Part shown: positions 1 to 6,377 of the stretch, piece after piece | Position numbering within the stretch: position 1 is the stretch's first letter | Layout: each line of letters starts with the position of its first letter | Assembly (NCBI GenBank): GCA_043826085.1 | Contig: JBDRQW010000073.1 | Coordinates: forward strand, 1 to 8,980 | Source of the DNA: CAXBYZ01 sp043826085 | GTDB lineage: Bacteria; Patescibacteriota; Microgenomatia; UBA1400; CG1-02-47-37 | Direction: 5' to 3' | Length of the DNA: 8,980 nucleotides | Position numbers and translations under genes: made by a program | Notes under the pieces: model-generated | What the model was told of the DNA's origin: nothing | Seen by the model: the letters and a program-made list of their open reading frames with translations, nothing else | The model's database searches: none

Positions 1-217
1 GTTCAACTGCTTCAATGGCTCCATCCACTCCACTGACTTGCCAACCGTTTAGTTTTAATTCCTCAAGTAATTTACCTGTTCCAGCTCCAACATCCAACAC
101 CACTCCCGGCTTACTCACATATTTTTGTATCAATTGATGAACTAGCTTTCGTTTATGCTGATGCCACCAATGATTATTTTCTACATTAAATAGCTCTTTG
201 TTTAAGTCTTGACGCAT
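1..217 (-). CDS. Class I SAM-dependent methyltransferase, N-terminal part (runs off window)
   Basis: Reading the minus strand from the ATG at 217 gives 72 codons without a stop before the window edge, so the C-terminal part is missing. The protein begins MRQDLNKELFNVENNHWWHQ and contains the glycine-rich SAM-binding motif I, LDVGAGTGK, at residues 41-49, followed by an acidic residue (D65) at the expected end of strand beta 2. This is the start of a Rossmann-fold methyltransferase. The early 'HWW...KRKL' element is common in small methyltransferases of surface-glycan loci, so a role in modifying a glycan or lipid carrier is plausible, but the substrate cannot be read from this fragment. It diverges from the GT39-like gene at 241 across only 23 bases. 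No ribosome binding site is visible; a -10-like TATACT lies 6 bases before the ATG, suggesting a leaderless mRNA. Confidence 0.85.
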   Translation of the reverse strand, partial: MRQDLNKELFNVENNHWWHQHKRKLVHQLIQKYVSKPGVVLDVGAGTGKLLEELKLNGWQVSGVDGAIEAVE

Positions 218-223
218 GTATTT

Positions 224-229
224 AGTATA
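224..229 (-). promoter_or_regulatory. Putative -10 box (TATACT) for the methyltransferase gene
   Basis: On the minus strand TATACT (one mismatch to TATAAT) ends 6 bases before the ATG at 217. A start about 7 bases after the box would fall on or next to the start codon, giving a leaderless transcript. It overlaps the plus-strand TATAAT at 226-231. No good -35 was seen. Confidence 0.4.
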
Positions 230-231
230 AT
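226..231 (+). promoter_or_regulatory. Putative -10 box (TATAAT) for the GT39-like gene
   Basis: A perfect TATAAT ends 9 bases before the ATG at 241, so transcription would start within about 3 bases of the start codon or on it. There is no Shine-Dalgarno sequence, which is consistent with a leaderless mRNA. A TTGACG at 209-214 is too close (11-base spacer) to serve as its -35. Confidence 0.5.
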
Positions 232-240
232 GGTTTTGAT

Positions 241-1716
241 ATGAAACCTAAACACTTAATTATATCTTTTTTAGTGATTTCACTTTTAATTCTACGTTTT
301 ATAAACTTAATCAACATTCCAATATTTGGTGATGAGTCTTTATATATAAATTTTGCTAAAAATATAAATCAAAACTTCAAAAATCACTATCTAGATTCAA
401 TTTCCTACGGTGTTTTCCCAGTTTTTATTTGGCTTCAAGCCTTCTTCCATCAATTATTTAACAGCACAATAAATCCTTTACTATTGAGCAGAATAGTTGC
501 AGTTGTGGCGGACATTATATCAACTATATTTATTTATCTTATAGGAAAAAAAATCTATGGAAGAATATATGGATATATCAGCACCATCATCTATTTAATA
601 TTACCCTTAACATTTTTCCATAGTCGTTTAGCATTATTAGAGTCAACTACCCATATGTTAATGATAATAGCTATTTATTTATCTGTATTAGGCATAAAAA
701 GTACGAGTTTATTGAAACGCTTCAACTCTCAATGGATATTAACTATGGCAATTATATTAACCCTTGCATTTTTTACAAAACCTTTAGCCATTATTTCTTT
801 TGCCCCAGTCTTTTTAGTTCCACTTTTTTTTAAAAGTAAAATTGTCCATATGAAAACTAGCAAAAATATCTGGTTAAATTACTTTACAGCTTTTTTGTTA
901 ACAGGAATCATCATAGCCTTACTATATATTCCAGTTAAACATCACTTTTCAAAGTTCATCTTTACAAGCAATTTATTCAGTTTTCAAGCAATCGGTTTCT
1001 TTCTGTCAAATTTAATAAAAGCATTTTCTTGGTCAAGAATATATTTTACTCCTCCATTGTTATTTATTATTATTACTGTTTTTATTTATTCCTTACTTAA
1101 AAGAAAATTACCCCTACTGTGGCTATCTTTTTGGCTTATACAGGGCCTTCTATTAAGTAGTTTTTTTGGATCATATTTTTTCCCTCGTCATCTTTTTTTA
1201 CTTGCCTCCCCAGCTACTTTTTTAGTTAGCTATTCTTTCTACAAGTTAATTAAAAAAAATAACCCATCCTATTTATTGCTTTGTTTTGTATTATGTGTGC
1301 CGGCTATATATTTATTGATACAAATAATCAATAACCCACACTCTGCAAACATTGCCGGTGAAGACAAGCAACAACTATATGAAAACTGGAACTCTGGAGT
1401 TGGTTTATTTGAAATTAGTCAGAAAATAAATCAAATATCTAAACAACAAAGAATTACTGTTTTAATTGAAAATGACCCAAGTATTATCTGGCCGTTTAAT
1501 TATTTATACAAACTAAATAATGTTAATATTATTACCTCAGATCAATTATTAAATCAAAAAGATATTAATTTCCATCAAATTGCAAATCAGATCAACGATC
1601 CAATTTATTTTATTATTGCGATTAATCAAGATTTTCATCCCAACAAAAATAACCAGTTAATTTTGTCAATTCCCAGGGGTTCAAACTATTCTATTAGTCT
1701 TTATCAAGCTATCTAG
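241..1716 (+). CDS. GT39/ArnT-like membrane glycosyltransferase (GT-C fold)
   Basis: This 491-residue protein is very hydrophobic, with an N-terminal membrane helix (about residues 5-27) and roughly ten further helices up to about residue 365, then a soluble C-terminal segment. Just after the first helix is the acidic motif FGDESLY with D31-E32, the position of the catalytic Asp in the first extracytoplasmic loop of the PMT/ArnT (GT39/GT83) superfamily. HSRLALLEST at residues 127-136 matches the conserved stretch after the second luminal loop in the same family. These enzymes transfer a sugar from a polyprenyl-phosphate donor to a protein, lipid or glycan on the outer face of the membrane. 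Donor and acceptor cannot be told from sequence. The gene ends one base before the stop of the convergent DUF2079 gene. It is strongly AT-rich and uses ATA for Ile often compared with the flippase at the other end of the window. Confidence 0.82.
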   Translation: MKPKHLIISFLVISLLILRFINLINIPIFGDESLYINFAKNINQNFKNHYLDSISYGVFPVFIWLQAFFHQLFNSTINPLLLSRIVAVVADIISTIFIYLIGKKIYGRIYGYISTIIYLILPLTFFHSRLALLESTTHMLMIIAIYLSVLGIKSTSLLKRFNSQWILTMAIILTLAFFTKPLAIISFAPVFLVPLFFKSKIVHMKTSKNIWLNYFTAFLLTGIIIALLYIPVKHHFSKFIFTSNLFSFQAIGFFLSNLIKAFSWSRIYFTPPLLFIIITVFIYSLLKRKLPLLWLSFWLIQGLLLSSFFGSYFFPRHLFLLASPATFLVSYSFYKLIKKNNPSYLLLCFVLCVPAIYLLIQIINNPHSANIAGEDKQQLYENWNSGVGLFEISQKINQISKQQRITVLIENDPSIIWPFNYLYKLNNVNIITSDQLLNQKDINFHQIANQINDPIYFIIAINQDFHPNKNNQLILSIPRGSNYSISLYQAI

Positions 1717-1717
1717 C

Positions 1718-3160
1718 CTACAATTTTTTTAATAAAAGACTCTGGTTTTTCTGCCAAACTACTTGATACTGTTTCTGCTGAAGTAATTTATCGACCAATT
1801 TAAGAGTTTCTTCATATGAAAGAGGGGAAAACTTATTCGGCCCATCAGATAAATCAACAGCAATATATTCTGATTGGCCAATTTCAGGTAGTAAATAAAA
1901 ATTTTCTCGCTGAGAAAGATGTGGCAACAATGTATTATGGGTAGCAATAGTTGCGTTGTTTGGCACTTGCTTGATTAGCTGATAGGCATCTATTCCCCGC
2001 TGACTAGTTTTATAAAAATCAGGCTTAAATAATGAGTTCAATGGTCCATGAAAATAATAATCTTGAAATAGGGTAAAGCAAAATAAATATAAACCAATCA
2101 CCCACCAAAGTTTTTCTAATAACTTTTGTCTCTCCAGCCAAATTGACAAGTTGTAAACTCCAAAAGATAAACCTACAGCTAATAATGGTAAAAATGGAGC
2201 AGCATAGTGGTTATTAAATGCGTGCAATCTAGGTGTTGTATTATCGTAAAATCTAATTGCTAAACTAAATACAGGAGCTATTAATTCAGTTGGCGCCAAA
2301 ATTGGCAAAAAACCAAAAGAAGAAAAGGATGAAAAAATAGTTTTTCTTTTTACATCTGTATTTACCATTTCCGTTATCATAAGACGTGGTTTACTAATAA
2401 ACTTATCAATTAAATAACTGGGGTTATTGTTATTGCTAAAGTGAATATACTCATTTGCACCAGAAAGCCTTGGCATTAAATACATGATTAAAAGAAATGA
2501 AACACCAACTCCTACAATAAAAGTAGCTAAGCTTTGCTTAATATTTCTAGTTTTTAAATAAGCATAGACGCCAAGTGGAAAACCAAGAAGGCCAAATATT
2601 TCTTTATTTAATATTACCAATAAAAAGCTTAGCCAATATCCAAACCACTTTTTTTTAATTAAAAAATAAATCATAAAAATTAAAGGAGTTAAAATGAAAG
2701 GTTCGTTATGAAACTCATCTGTTAACATTGACTGAAATGGAACAGAAAGCAAATAAGATGTAGATATTATCAGGCTTAATATTGTTATCTTATTTATTGA
2801 CAATTTTGTTTTATTTAGCAATTCAACCGACAATAAATATAGAGGGAAAGCTGATATACAGGCAACAAAAGACTGTAAAACAAATAGGGAATTAACATTT
2901 TCCCACAGCTTATAGCAAATAGCCCCTAAAAATAAAGTGACCAGTTGAAAATGATCCCCCAAGCCATTCATTTTTACTAATGAACTGTAGGGGGCTTTAA
3001 AATTTGCTAATAAATAAATTTGTTGATCAAAAACTGCCGTGTCCCACCCGAAAGTTTGAAAATGAAAATGTTTTTTTACACTTATAAAAGAATATAAACA
3101 AGAAAACACTAATATTATCAACCATACAATAGCTTTTCCTTTTTTTCGATTTAGCCACAT
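1718..3160 (-). CDS. DUF2079 family multi-pass membrane protein (GT-C-like)
   Basis: The 480-residue protein has a basic N-terminus, a first membrane helix at about residues 11-27 and around ten helices in all. The DUF2079 hallmarks are visible: TFGWDTAVFDQQIYLL near residues 36-51, an LGDHF element at 67-71, DEFHNEP at 148-154 and NKEIFG at 185-190. The acidic residues after the first helix resemble the catalytic loop of GT-C glycosyltransferases, and the family is generally regarded as glycosyltransferase-like, but no reaction is established, so function here is inferred. It converges with the GT39-like gene and diverges from the GT2 gene across 26 bases. Its N-terminus fits the ATG at 3160; no ribosome binding site is present, but a TATACT box lies 9 bases upstream. 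An alternative is a purely structural or scaffolding membrane protein of the glycan pathway. Confidence 0.8.
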   Translation of the reverse strand: MWLNRKKGKAIVWLIILVFSCLYSFISVKKHFHFQTFGWDTAVFDQQIYLLANFKAPYSSLVKMNGLGDHFQLVTLFLGAICYKLWENVNSLFVLQSFVACISAFPLYLLSVELLNKTKLSINKITILSLIISTSYLLSVPFQSMLTDEFHNEPFILTPLIFMIYFLIKKKWFGYWLSFLLVILNKEIFGLLGFPLGVYAYLKTRNIKQSLATFIVGVGVSFLLIMYLMPRLSGANEYIHFSNNNNPSYLIDKFISKPRLMITEMVNTDVKRKTIFSSFSSFGFLPILAPTELIAPVFSLAIRFYDNTTPRLHAFNNHYAAPFLPLLAVGLSFGVYNLSIWLERQKLLEKLWWVIGLYLFCFTLFQDYYFHGPLNSLFKPDFYKTSQRGIDAYQLIKQVPNNATIATHNTLLPHLSQRENFYLLPEIGQSEYIAVDLSDGPNKFSPLSYEETLKLVDKLLQQKQYQVVWQKNQSLLLKKL

Positions 3161-3169
3161 ATCAAATTA

Positions 3170-3175
3170 AGTATA
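3170..3175 (-). promoter_or_regulatory. Putative -10 box (TATACT) for the DUF2079 gene
   Basis: Minus-strand TATACT ends 9 bases before the ATG at 3160, predicting a transcript starting at or a few bases before the start codon. It overlaps the plus-strand TATAAT at 3174-3179 by two bases, so the two divergent genes appear to share one promoter patch. Confidence 0.4.
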
Positions 3176-3179
3176 TAAT
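3174..3179 (+). promoter_or_regulatory. Putative -10 box (TATAAT) for the GT2 gene
   Basis: A perfect TATAAT ends 7 bases before the ATG at 3187, so the predicted start of transcription coincides with the start codon (leaderless). No Shine-Dalgarno and no convincing -35 are seen in this 26-base gap. Confidence 0.5.
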
Positions 3180-3186
3180 AATTAGC

Positions 3187-3837
3187 ATGGAGTTAACTAC
3201 CCACACTATCGTTAAAAACGAACAAAACTGGGTCAAGCCGGCTCTTTTATCTGTAATTGACCATGTTGATCAGATGCTAGTTTGGGATACTGGCTCAACC
3301 GATAAAACAGTTGAAATTATTAAATCTATTAACTCTCCCAAAATTAAATTTATTGAAAAAGGCCCAGTCAACCGCCAACAACTAGTTGCCTTAAGAAACC
3401 AACAAATAAAACAAACCACCACTCCCTGGTTTTTAATCTTAGATGGCGATGAAATCTGGCCCGAGAAAAATCTAATTCAATTAATTAAAGCCATAGAAAA
3501 TGCCAAACCCAACACTCTGGCTTTAGTCAATCGAACCAAAAACTGCATTGGCGATATCAATCATTTTTTACCAGAATCCAAAGGCCAGTATAAAATTGGA
3601 CCTTGGCGAGGACATTTAAATATTAGGGCCATTAAAAACAGTTTAAATTTAAAGATAATTGGCAAATATCCTTTGGAAAGCTACACTATTAACAATATTC
3701 CATTACAAAATCAACCAGATAATCTTGAATTTGTTGATACTTATTATCTGCACACTACCCACCTAAAAAGAACCACTTGGCTTCACAGCTTAAAAACACT
3801 CGACCGTTTAAAAAAATTTAAACCTTTTACTTCTTGA
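3187..3837 (+). CDS. Small family 2 (GT-A) glycosyltransferase, possibly shortened at the C-terminus
   Basis: The 216-residue protein starts with the GT2 N-terminal strand (THTIVKNEQNWVKPALLSV), followed by VWDTGSTDKT with D34 and D39 in the UDP-sugar binding region. LILDGDEIWP at residues 83-92 carries the D86-x-D88 metal-binding motif. No membrane helix is evident, so it should act at the cytoplasmic face, using a nucleotide sugar to extend a glycan or lipid-linked acceptor. The SxxDH/NE pattern resembles the WaaE/KdtX-like branch, but the acceptor is not predictable. Compared with relatives of roughly 250-300 residues it ends early, in KKFKPFTS, and its TGA stop lies inside the -35 box of the AbiE promoter. 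Loss of a C-terminal tail when the AbiE module arrived is therefore possible but unproven. Its start is fixed by the TATAAT box seven bases upstream. Confidence 0.85.
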   Translation: MELTTHTIVKNEQNWVKPALLSVIDHVDQMLVWDTGSTDKTVEIIKSINSPKIKFIEKGPVNRQQLVALRNQQIKQTTTPWFLILDGDEIWPEKNLIQLIKAIENAKPNTLALVNRTKNCIGDINHFLPESKGQYKIGPWRGHLNIRAIKNSLNLKIIGKYPLESYTINNIPLQNQPDNLEFVDTYYLHTTHLKRTTWLHSLKTLDRLKKFKPFTS

Positions 3838-3861
3838 CCTGTTTCAGTATTGGTATATAAT
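3834..3861 (+). promoter_or_regulatory. Sigma70-type promoter of the abiE operon
   Basis: TTGACC at 3834-3839 (one mismatch to the -35 consensus) and TATAAT at 3856-3861 (perfect -10) are separated by 16 bases. Predicted transcription start is about 3868-3869, leaving a leader of roughly 21 bases before the AbiEi ATG. It is the best two-box promoter in the window. The -35 overlaps the TGA stop (3835-3837) of the GT2 gene. Confidence 0.75.
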
Positions 3862-3870
3862 ATATACCAA
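3850..3870. promoter_or_regulatory. Perfect inverted repeat over the abiE -10 box, likely AbiEi operator
   Basis: The arms TTGGTATATA (3850-3859) and TATATACCAA (3861-3870) are exact reverse complements around a single central A at 3860. The repeat covers the -10 box and the predicted start of transcription. AbiEi proteins of known systems repress their own operon by binding inverted repeats in the promoter, so this is the obvious operator candidate. Part of the symmetry comes from the TATA-rich core, but the TTGG/CCAA ends do not depend on it. Confidence 0.65.
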
Positions 3871-3889
3871 AAGTGAAATAAAACAGCAT

Positions 3890-4519
3890 ATGAATCAGAT
3901 AAAAAACCTAGATAAACTAAATTCAGCCAGTTATTTTAGCAAAAATACACTTCAGCAAACTGTACTTGTAAGTGACAACACATTATATTCTAATATTAAA
4001 AGATGGCTAAAGCAGGGTCGGATCATTCAGTTAAAAAGAGGCCTTTACGTAACCAGCAACTACTACACCCAAACGCTAAAAAAAGAAGCTTATCAAGAAT
4101 TTATTGCCAACAAACTTAAAACCCCCTCATATTTAAGCTTGGAATATGTTTTGCAAAAATACAGTCTACTTACAGAAACTGTTTATGCTTTTACTTCAAT
4201 TACTTTAAAAAAACCTAATACCTATAAAAATAAACTTGGGCTGTTTGTATATTCTAATATCAACAAAGAGCTATTTACTGGTTATAAAATTATTAACAAA
4301 GATGGATTTAAAATAAAAGAAGCCAGCAAAGCCAAAGCCTTATTCGATTTTTTTTATCTAAGGCTTTTAAAAGTAAAAAACATAAATAAAGAACTACTGG
4401 AATCATTTAGGCTTAATTTAGATGAATTTTCAAAAAATGATCAAATAGAATTCATGAATTACGTTGATTTATCAAAGATAGATAAATTAAAAAAGGTGGG
4501 TTTATGGCTAAAAACATGA
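3890..4519 (+). CDS. abiEi: AbiEi-type antitoxin and autorepressor of a type IV toxin-antitoxin system
   Basis: The 209-residue protein begins with a winged helix-turn-helix (about residues 15-55: YFSKNTLQQ, a recognition helix around VSDNTLYSNIKRWLKQG, and a wing ending in LKRGLYV), as in AbiEi antitoxins. The following region has the family pattern PSYLSLEYVLQKYSLL (79-94), then a beta-rich FTSITLKKP and GLFVYSNINKELFTGY (117-132). In characterised AbiE systems this C-terminal domain neutralises the toxin, and the wHTH represses the operon. The gene has its own promoter with a palindrome over the -10 box and is followed by the AbiEii gene with a 16-base overlap, the classic antitoxin-first order. 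No strong ribosome binding site precedes the ATG, although the leader is purine-rich. Assignment rests on domain pattern plus partner gene; the protective function is inferred. Confidence 0.85.
   Translation: MNQIKNLDKLNSASYFSKNTLQQTVLVSDNTLYSNIKRWLKQGRIIQLKRGLYVTSNYYTQTLKKEAYQEFIANKLKTPSYLSLEYVLQKYSLLTETVYAFTSITLKKPNTYKNKLGLFVYSNINKELFTGYKIINKDGFKIKEASKAKALFDFFYLRLLKVKNINKELLESFRLNLDEFSKNDQIEFMNYVDLSKIDKLKKVGLWLKT
4493..4499 (+). promoter_or_regulatory. Shine-Dalgarno site for the AbiEii toxin gene
   Basis: AAGGTGG, one mismatch from AAGGAGG, ends 4 bases before the ATG at 4504 and lies inside the abiEi coding region. It is the only clear ribosome binding site in the window and favours 4504 over the in-frame ATG at 4516, which is too far away. 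Confidence 0.6.
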
Positions 4520-5364
4520 TAATTGACGAACTCAAAGAAATCGTTAGAAATGAAACCCAAAAAGGTTTTTCTAATGCCTATATTAAAAATAGCCTTAAAG
4601 AATACTTGCAGGTTTATATTTTAAACTATATTTATACCTCCGATAAATACAAACAAGCATTAATTTTTACAGGCGGAACTTGTTTAAGGCATTGTTATGG
4701 TTTAAATAGATTATCTGAAGATATTGATTTTGACCAAAAAACTACAATTAATACCAATGATCTAAAAAGAGATCTTTTCGATTACTTTAAGAAAAATTAC
4801 TTATATAAAGATTTAAAAATATCCGTTAAACAAAAGGGTAGACAATTACTCTTAAAATTTCCGGTTTTAAAAGCATTGGAGCTAGCTTCAGAGTCAGAAA
4901 GCGATTTATTATACGTAAAGCTCGATATTAGTCTTAATGAGTCAAAGAACTTCCAAGTTAAAACCACTTTAAAAAATTTATATGGTTTTAACTACATCAT
5001 GCTTCATTATGACCTACCCACTTTAATGGCTGGGAAAATTTCCGCCATATTTCAACGTCAGCGATTTTGGGGAAAAACCAATCAAGAAACCATTAAAGGC
5101 AGAGACTACTTTGATTTACTTTGGTACTTAGATCAAAAAGTTGTTCCAAACATGAAAAGAGTTAACGACTCAATAGAAGAAAATATTAATCTAAAAGAAC
5201 TAGTCAATAGATTAAATAAAAAAGTTCTACTGGCAACCGGTAAATTTAAGTTGGATTTAAAACGAGATCTACTGCCATTTATTTCTAATAATTTAATTAT
5301 TGATGACTACCTTAAATCTTACCGACAAAACTATCTATCTAAAGTAAAATATTTATTGTCCTAA
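4504..5364 (+). CDS. abiEii: AbiEii-type nucleotidyltransferase toxin
   Basis: The 286-residue protein has the AbiEii/AbiGii nucleotidyltransferase signature: FTGGTCLRHCYG at residues 55-66 (G57, G58, T59, R62) followed by RLSEDIDF at 69-76, whose D73-x-D75 pair is the metal-binding motif of the DNA polymerase beta-like fold. VKLDIS at 138-143 supplies a likely third acidic residue (D141), and AGKISAIFQR plus KGRDYFDLLWYL (176-185, 199-209) match the conserved Lys and Asp motifs of the family. All expected catalytic residues are present, so it should be active. Family members transfer nucleotides, tRNA modification being shown for some, and cause growth arrest that limits phage; target and phage range here are unknown. 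It overlaps abiEi by 16 bases, so translation is probably coupled, and its stop overlaps the convergent epimerase gene by 4 bases. Confidence 0.88.
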   Translation: MAKNMIIDELKEIVRNETQKGFSNAYIKNSLKEYLQVYILNYIYTSDKYKQALIFTGGTCLRHCYGLNRLSEDIDFDQKTTINTNDLKRDLFDYFKKNYLYKDLKISVKQKGRQLLLKFPVLKALELASESESDLLYVKLDISLNESKNFQVKTTLKNLYGFNYIMLHYDLPTLMAGKISAIFQRQRFWGKTNQETIKGRDYFDLLWYLDQKVVPNMKRVNDSIEENINLKELVNRLNKKVLLATGKFKLDLKRDLLPFISNNLIIDDYLKSYRQNYLSKVKYLLS

Positions 5365-6311
5365 AGCCACTCAATAAGTTTCTTTAACCCTTCACTCAAC
5401 TGCGTTTTTGGTTCCCAACCTAATAATGTTTTGGCTTTTTGAATATCGGCAAAAGTTCTTTTTACATCAGCCGGATGTCTGGATTTGTTAATAATTATTG
5501 CTTTCTTGCCTACTAACTCTTCAACTAAAGCAATAAATTCATTTAAACTAACCGGTTCATTATTGCCTAAATTAATAATCTCAAACTTAAGCGGATTTTG
5601 TATCGCTTTAACAATTCCATCGACAATATCATCAATGTAAGTATAATCTCGACTCGAACTACCATCCCCAAACTTAATAATTTTTTCTCCCTTTAATACT
5701 TTACCGGTAAACAAGTAAGGAGCCATGTCTGGTCTGCCCTTTGGACCATAGACAGTAAAAAATCTTAAAATCGTGGTCATAATTTTAGTTTTTTTAGCAA
5801 ACTCTTTACATAATTTTTCAGCCGCCATCTTCGTTTCCGCATACGGACTAACCGGTTTATTTAGTAAATCACTCTCACTAAAAGGTATTTTTTCCTGATT
5901 TCCATAAACACTACTGGAAGACGCCAAAACAAACTGTTTAACCCCAAATTCTTCAGATAGCCTTAATAAGTTATTAGTTCCGTTAACATTAACTTGCTCG
6001 TAAAGATCTGGATTTAACAAAGATGGCCTCACTCCGGCTCTGGCCGCCAAATGAACTATAATATCAATCTTGTTATCCTCAAAAACCTTTCTTAGTTTTT
6101 CATTATCTAATATATCAAGCCCATACTGCTTAAAATTTTGATTATCTAAAAAATCTTTTACATTATCTTCTTTTATTTTAGGGTCATAATAATCATTAAA
6201 ATTATCAATTCCCACTACCCCATACCCATCTTTAAGCAGTCGTTCTACCAAGCTTGAGCCTATAAATCCGGCATGTCCGGTAACTAAAATAGTTTTTTTA
6301 TTGACACTCAT
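5361..6311 (-). CDS. UDP-glucuronate 4-epimerase-like SDR enzyme
   Basis: This 316-residue extended short-chain dehydrogenase has the NAD-binding motif TGHAGFIGSS (residues 11-20, Gly at 12, 15, 18), HLAARAGVRPS (88-97), ASSSSVYG (130-137), the catalytic YAETK with Y157 and K161, and RFFTVYGPKGRPDMAPYLFT (183-202). The AARAGVRPS, RPDMA and SSRDYTYIDDIVDG stretches and the PADVKRTFADI...LLGWEPKT tail are typical of UDP-glucuronate 4-epimerases (CapI/LspL/GAE group) rather than GalE. It would interconvert UDP-glucuronate and UDP-galacturonate in the cytoplasm. It is slightly shorter than many homologues (about 330-350), but both ends look complete. The neighbouring UXS uses the same precursor. 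Substrate is assigned by resemblance; a UDP-GlcNAc-type 4-epimerase is the main alternative. No Shine-Dalgarno precedes the ATG; a weak TATATT box lies 15 bases upstream. Confidence 0.85.
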   Translation of the reverse strand: MSVNKKTILVTGHAGFIGSSLVERLLKDGYGVVGIDNFNDYYDPKIKEDNVKDFLDNQNFKQYGLDILDNEKLRKVFEDNKIDIIVHLAARAGVRPSLLNPDLYEQVNVNGTNNLLRLSEEFGVKQFVLASSSSVYGNQEKIPFSESDLLNKPVSPYAETKMAAEKLCKEFAKKTKIMTTILRFFTVYGPKGRPDMAPYLFTGKVLKGEKIIKFGDGSSSRDYTYIDDIVDGIVKAIQNPLKFEIINLGNNEPVSLNEFIALVEELVGKKAIIINKSRHPADVKRTFADIQKAKTLLGWEPKTQLSEGLKKLIEWL

Positions 6312-6326
6312 ATATATGTTTGTTAA

Positions 6327-6332
6327 AATATA
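6327..6332 (-). promoter_or_regulatory. Weak -10-like box (TATATT) upstream of the epimerase gene
   Basis: Minus-strand TATATT, one mismatch to consensus, ends 15 bases before the ATG at 6311. It sits within a short GTTAA...TTAAC repeat (6322-6338). No -35 is evident, so independent transcription of the epimerase gene is only a possibility. Confidence 0.3.
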
Positions 6333-6341
6333 CTTAACTTA

Positions 6342-6363
6342 CCCCGGATGCATGCATTCGGGG
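6342..6363 (+). terminator. Hairpin with T-rich tail on the plus strand, probable intrinsic terminator
   Basis: CCCCGGATG pairs with CATTCGGGG around a short CATG centre, with one G-T wobble (6347/6358) and a GC-rich base. On the plus strand it is followed by GCTTTTATATCTTTTT, a plausible U-tract. On the minus strand the sequence after the stem (TAAGTTAAG) is a poor U-tract. It lies between two minus-strand genes, so it may end transcription of the upstream UXS gene inefficiently, or stop antisense reading coming from the abiE side. Confidence 0.55.
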
Positions 6364-6377
6364 GCTTTTATATCTTT

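Noticed and set aside
209..214. TTGACG as a -35 box for the GT39-like gene
   Set aside because: The spacer to TATAAT at 226 is only 11 bases, and 17 bases downstream there is no -10-like sequence.
1724..1733. T-run after the convergent stops as a terminator for the GT39-like gene
   Set aside because: No stem-loop precedes it, and the run lies within the coding end of the DUF2079 gene.
1759..1947. 62-codon open frame on the minus strand
   Set aside because: It lies wholly inside the DUF2079 gene in another frame, with no start signal and no family-like sequence.
4516..4518. Alternative AbiEii start giving an ATGA overlap with the antitoxin stop
   Set aside because: The Shine-Dalgarno at 4493-4499 is 16 bases away from it but well spaced for the ATG at 4504; the start remains open to test.
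5361..6311. UDP-glucose 4-epimerase (GalE)
   Set aside because: The AARAGVRPS, RPDMA and PADVKRTFADI stretches match the UDP-glucuronate 4-epimerase group better than GalE.
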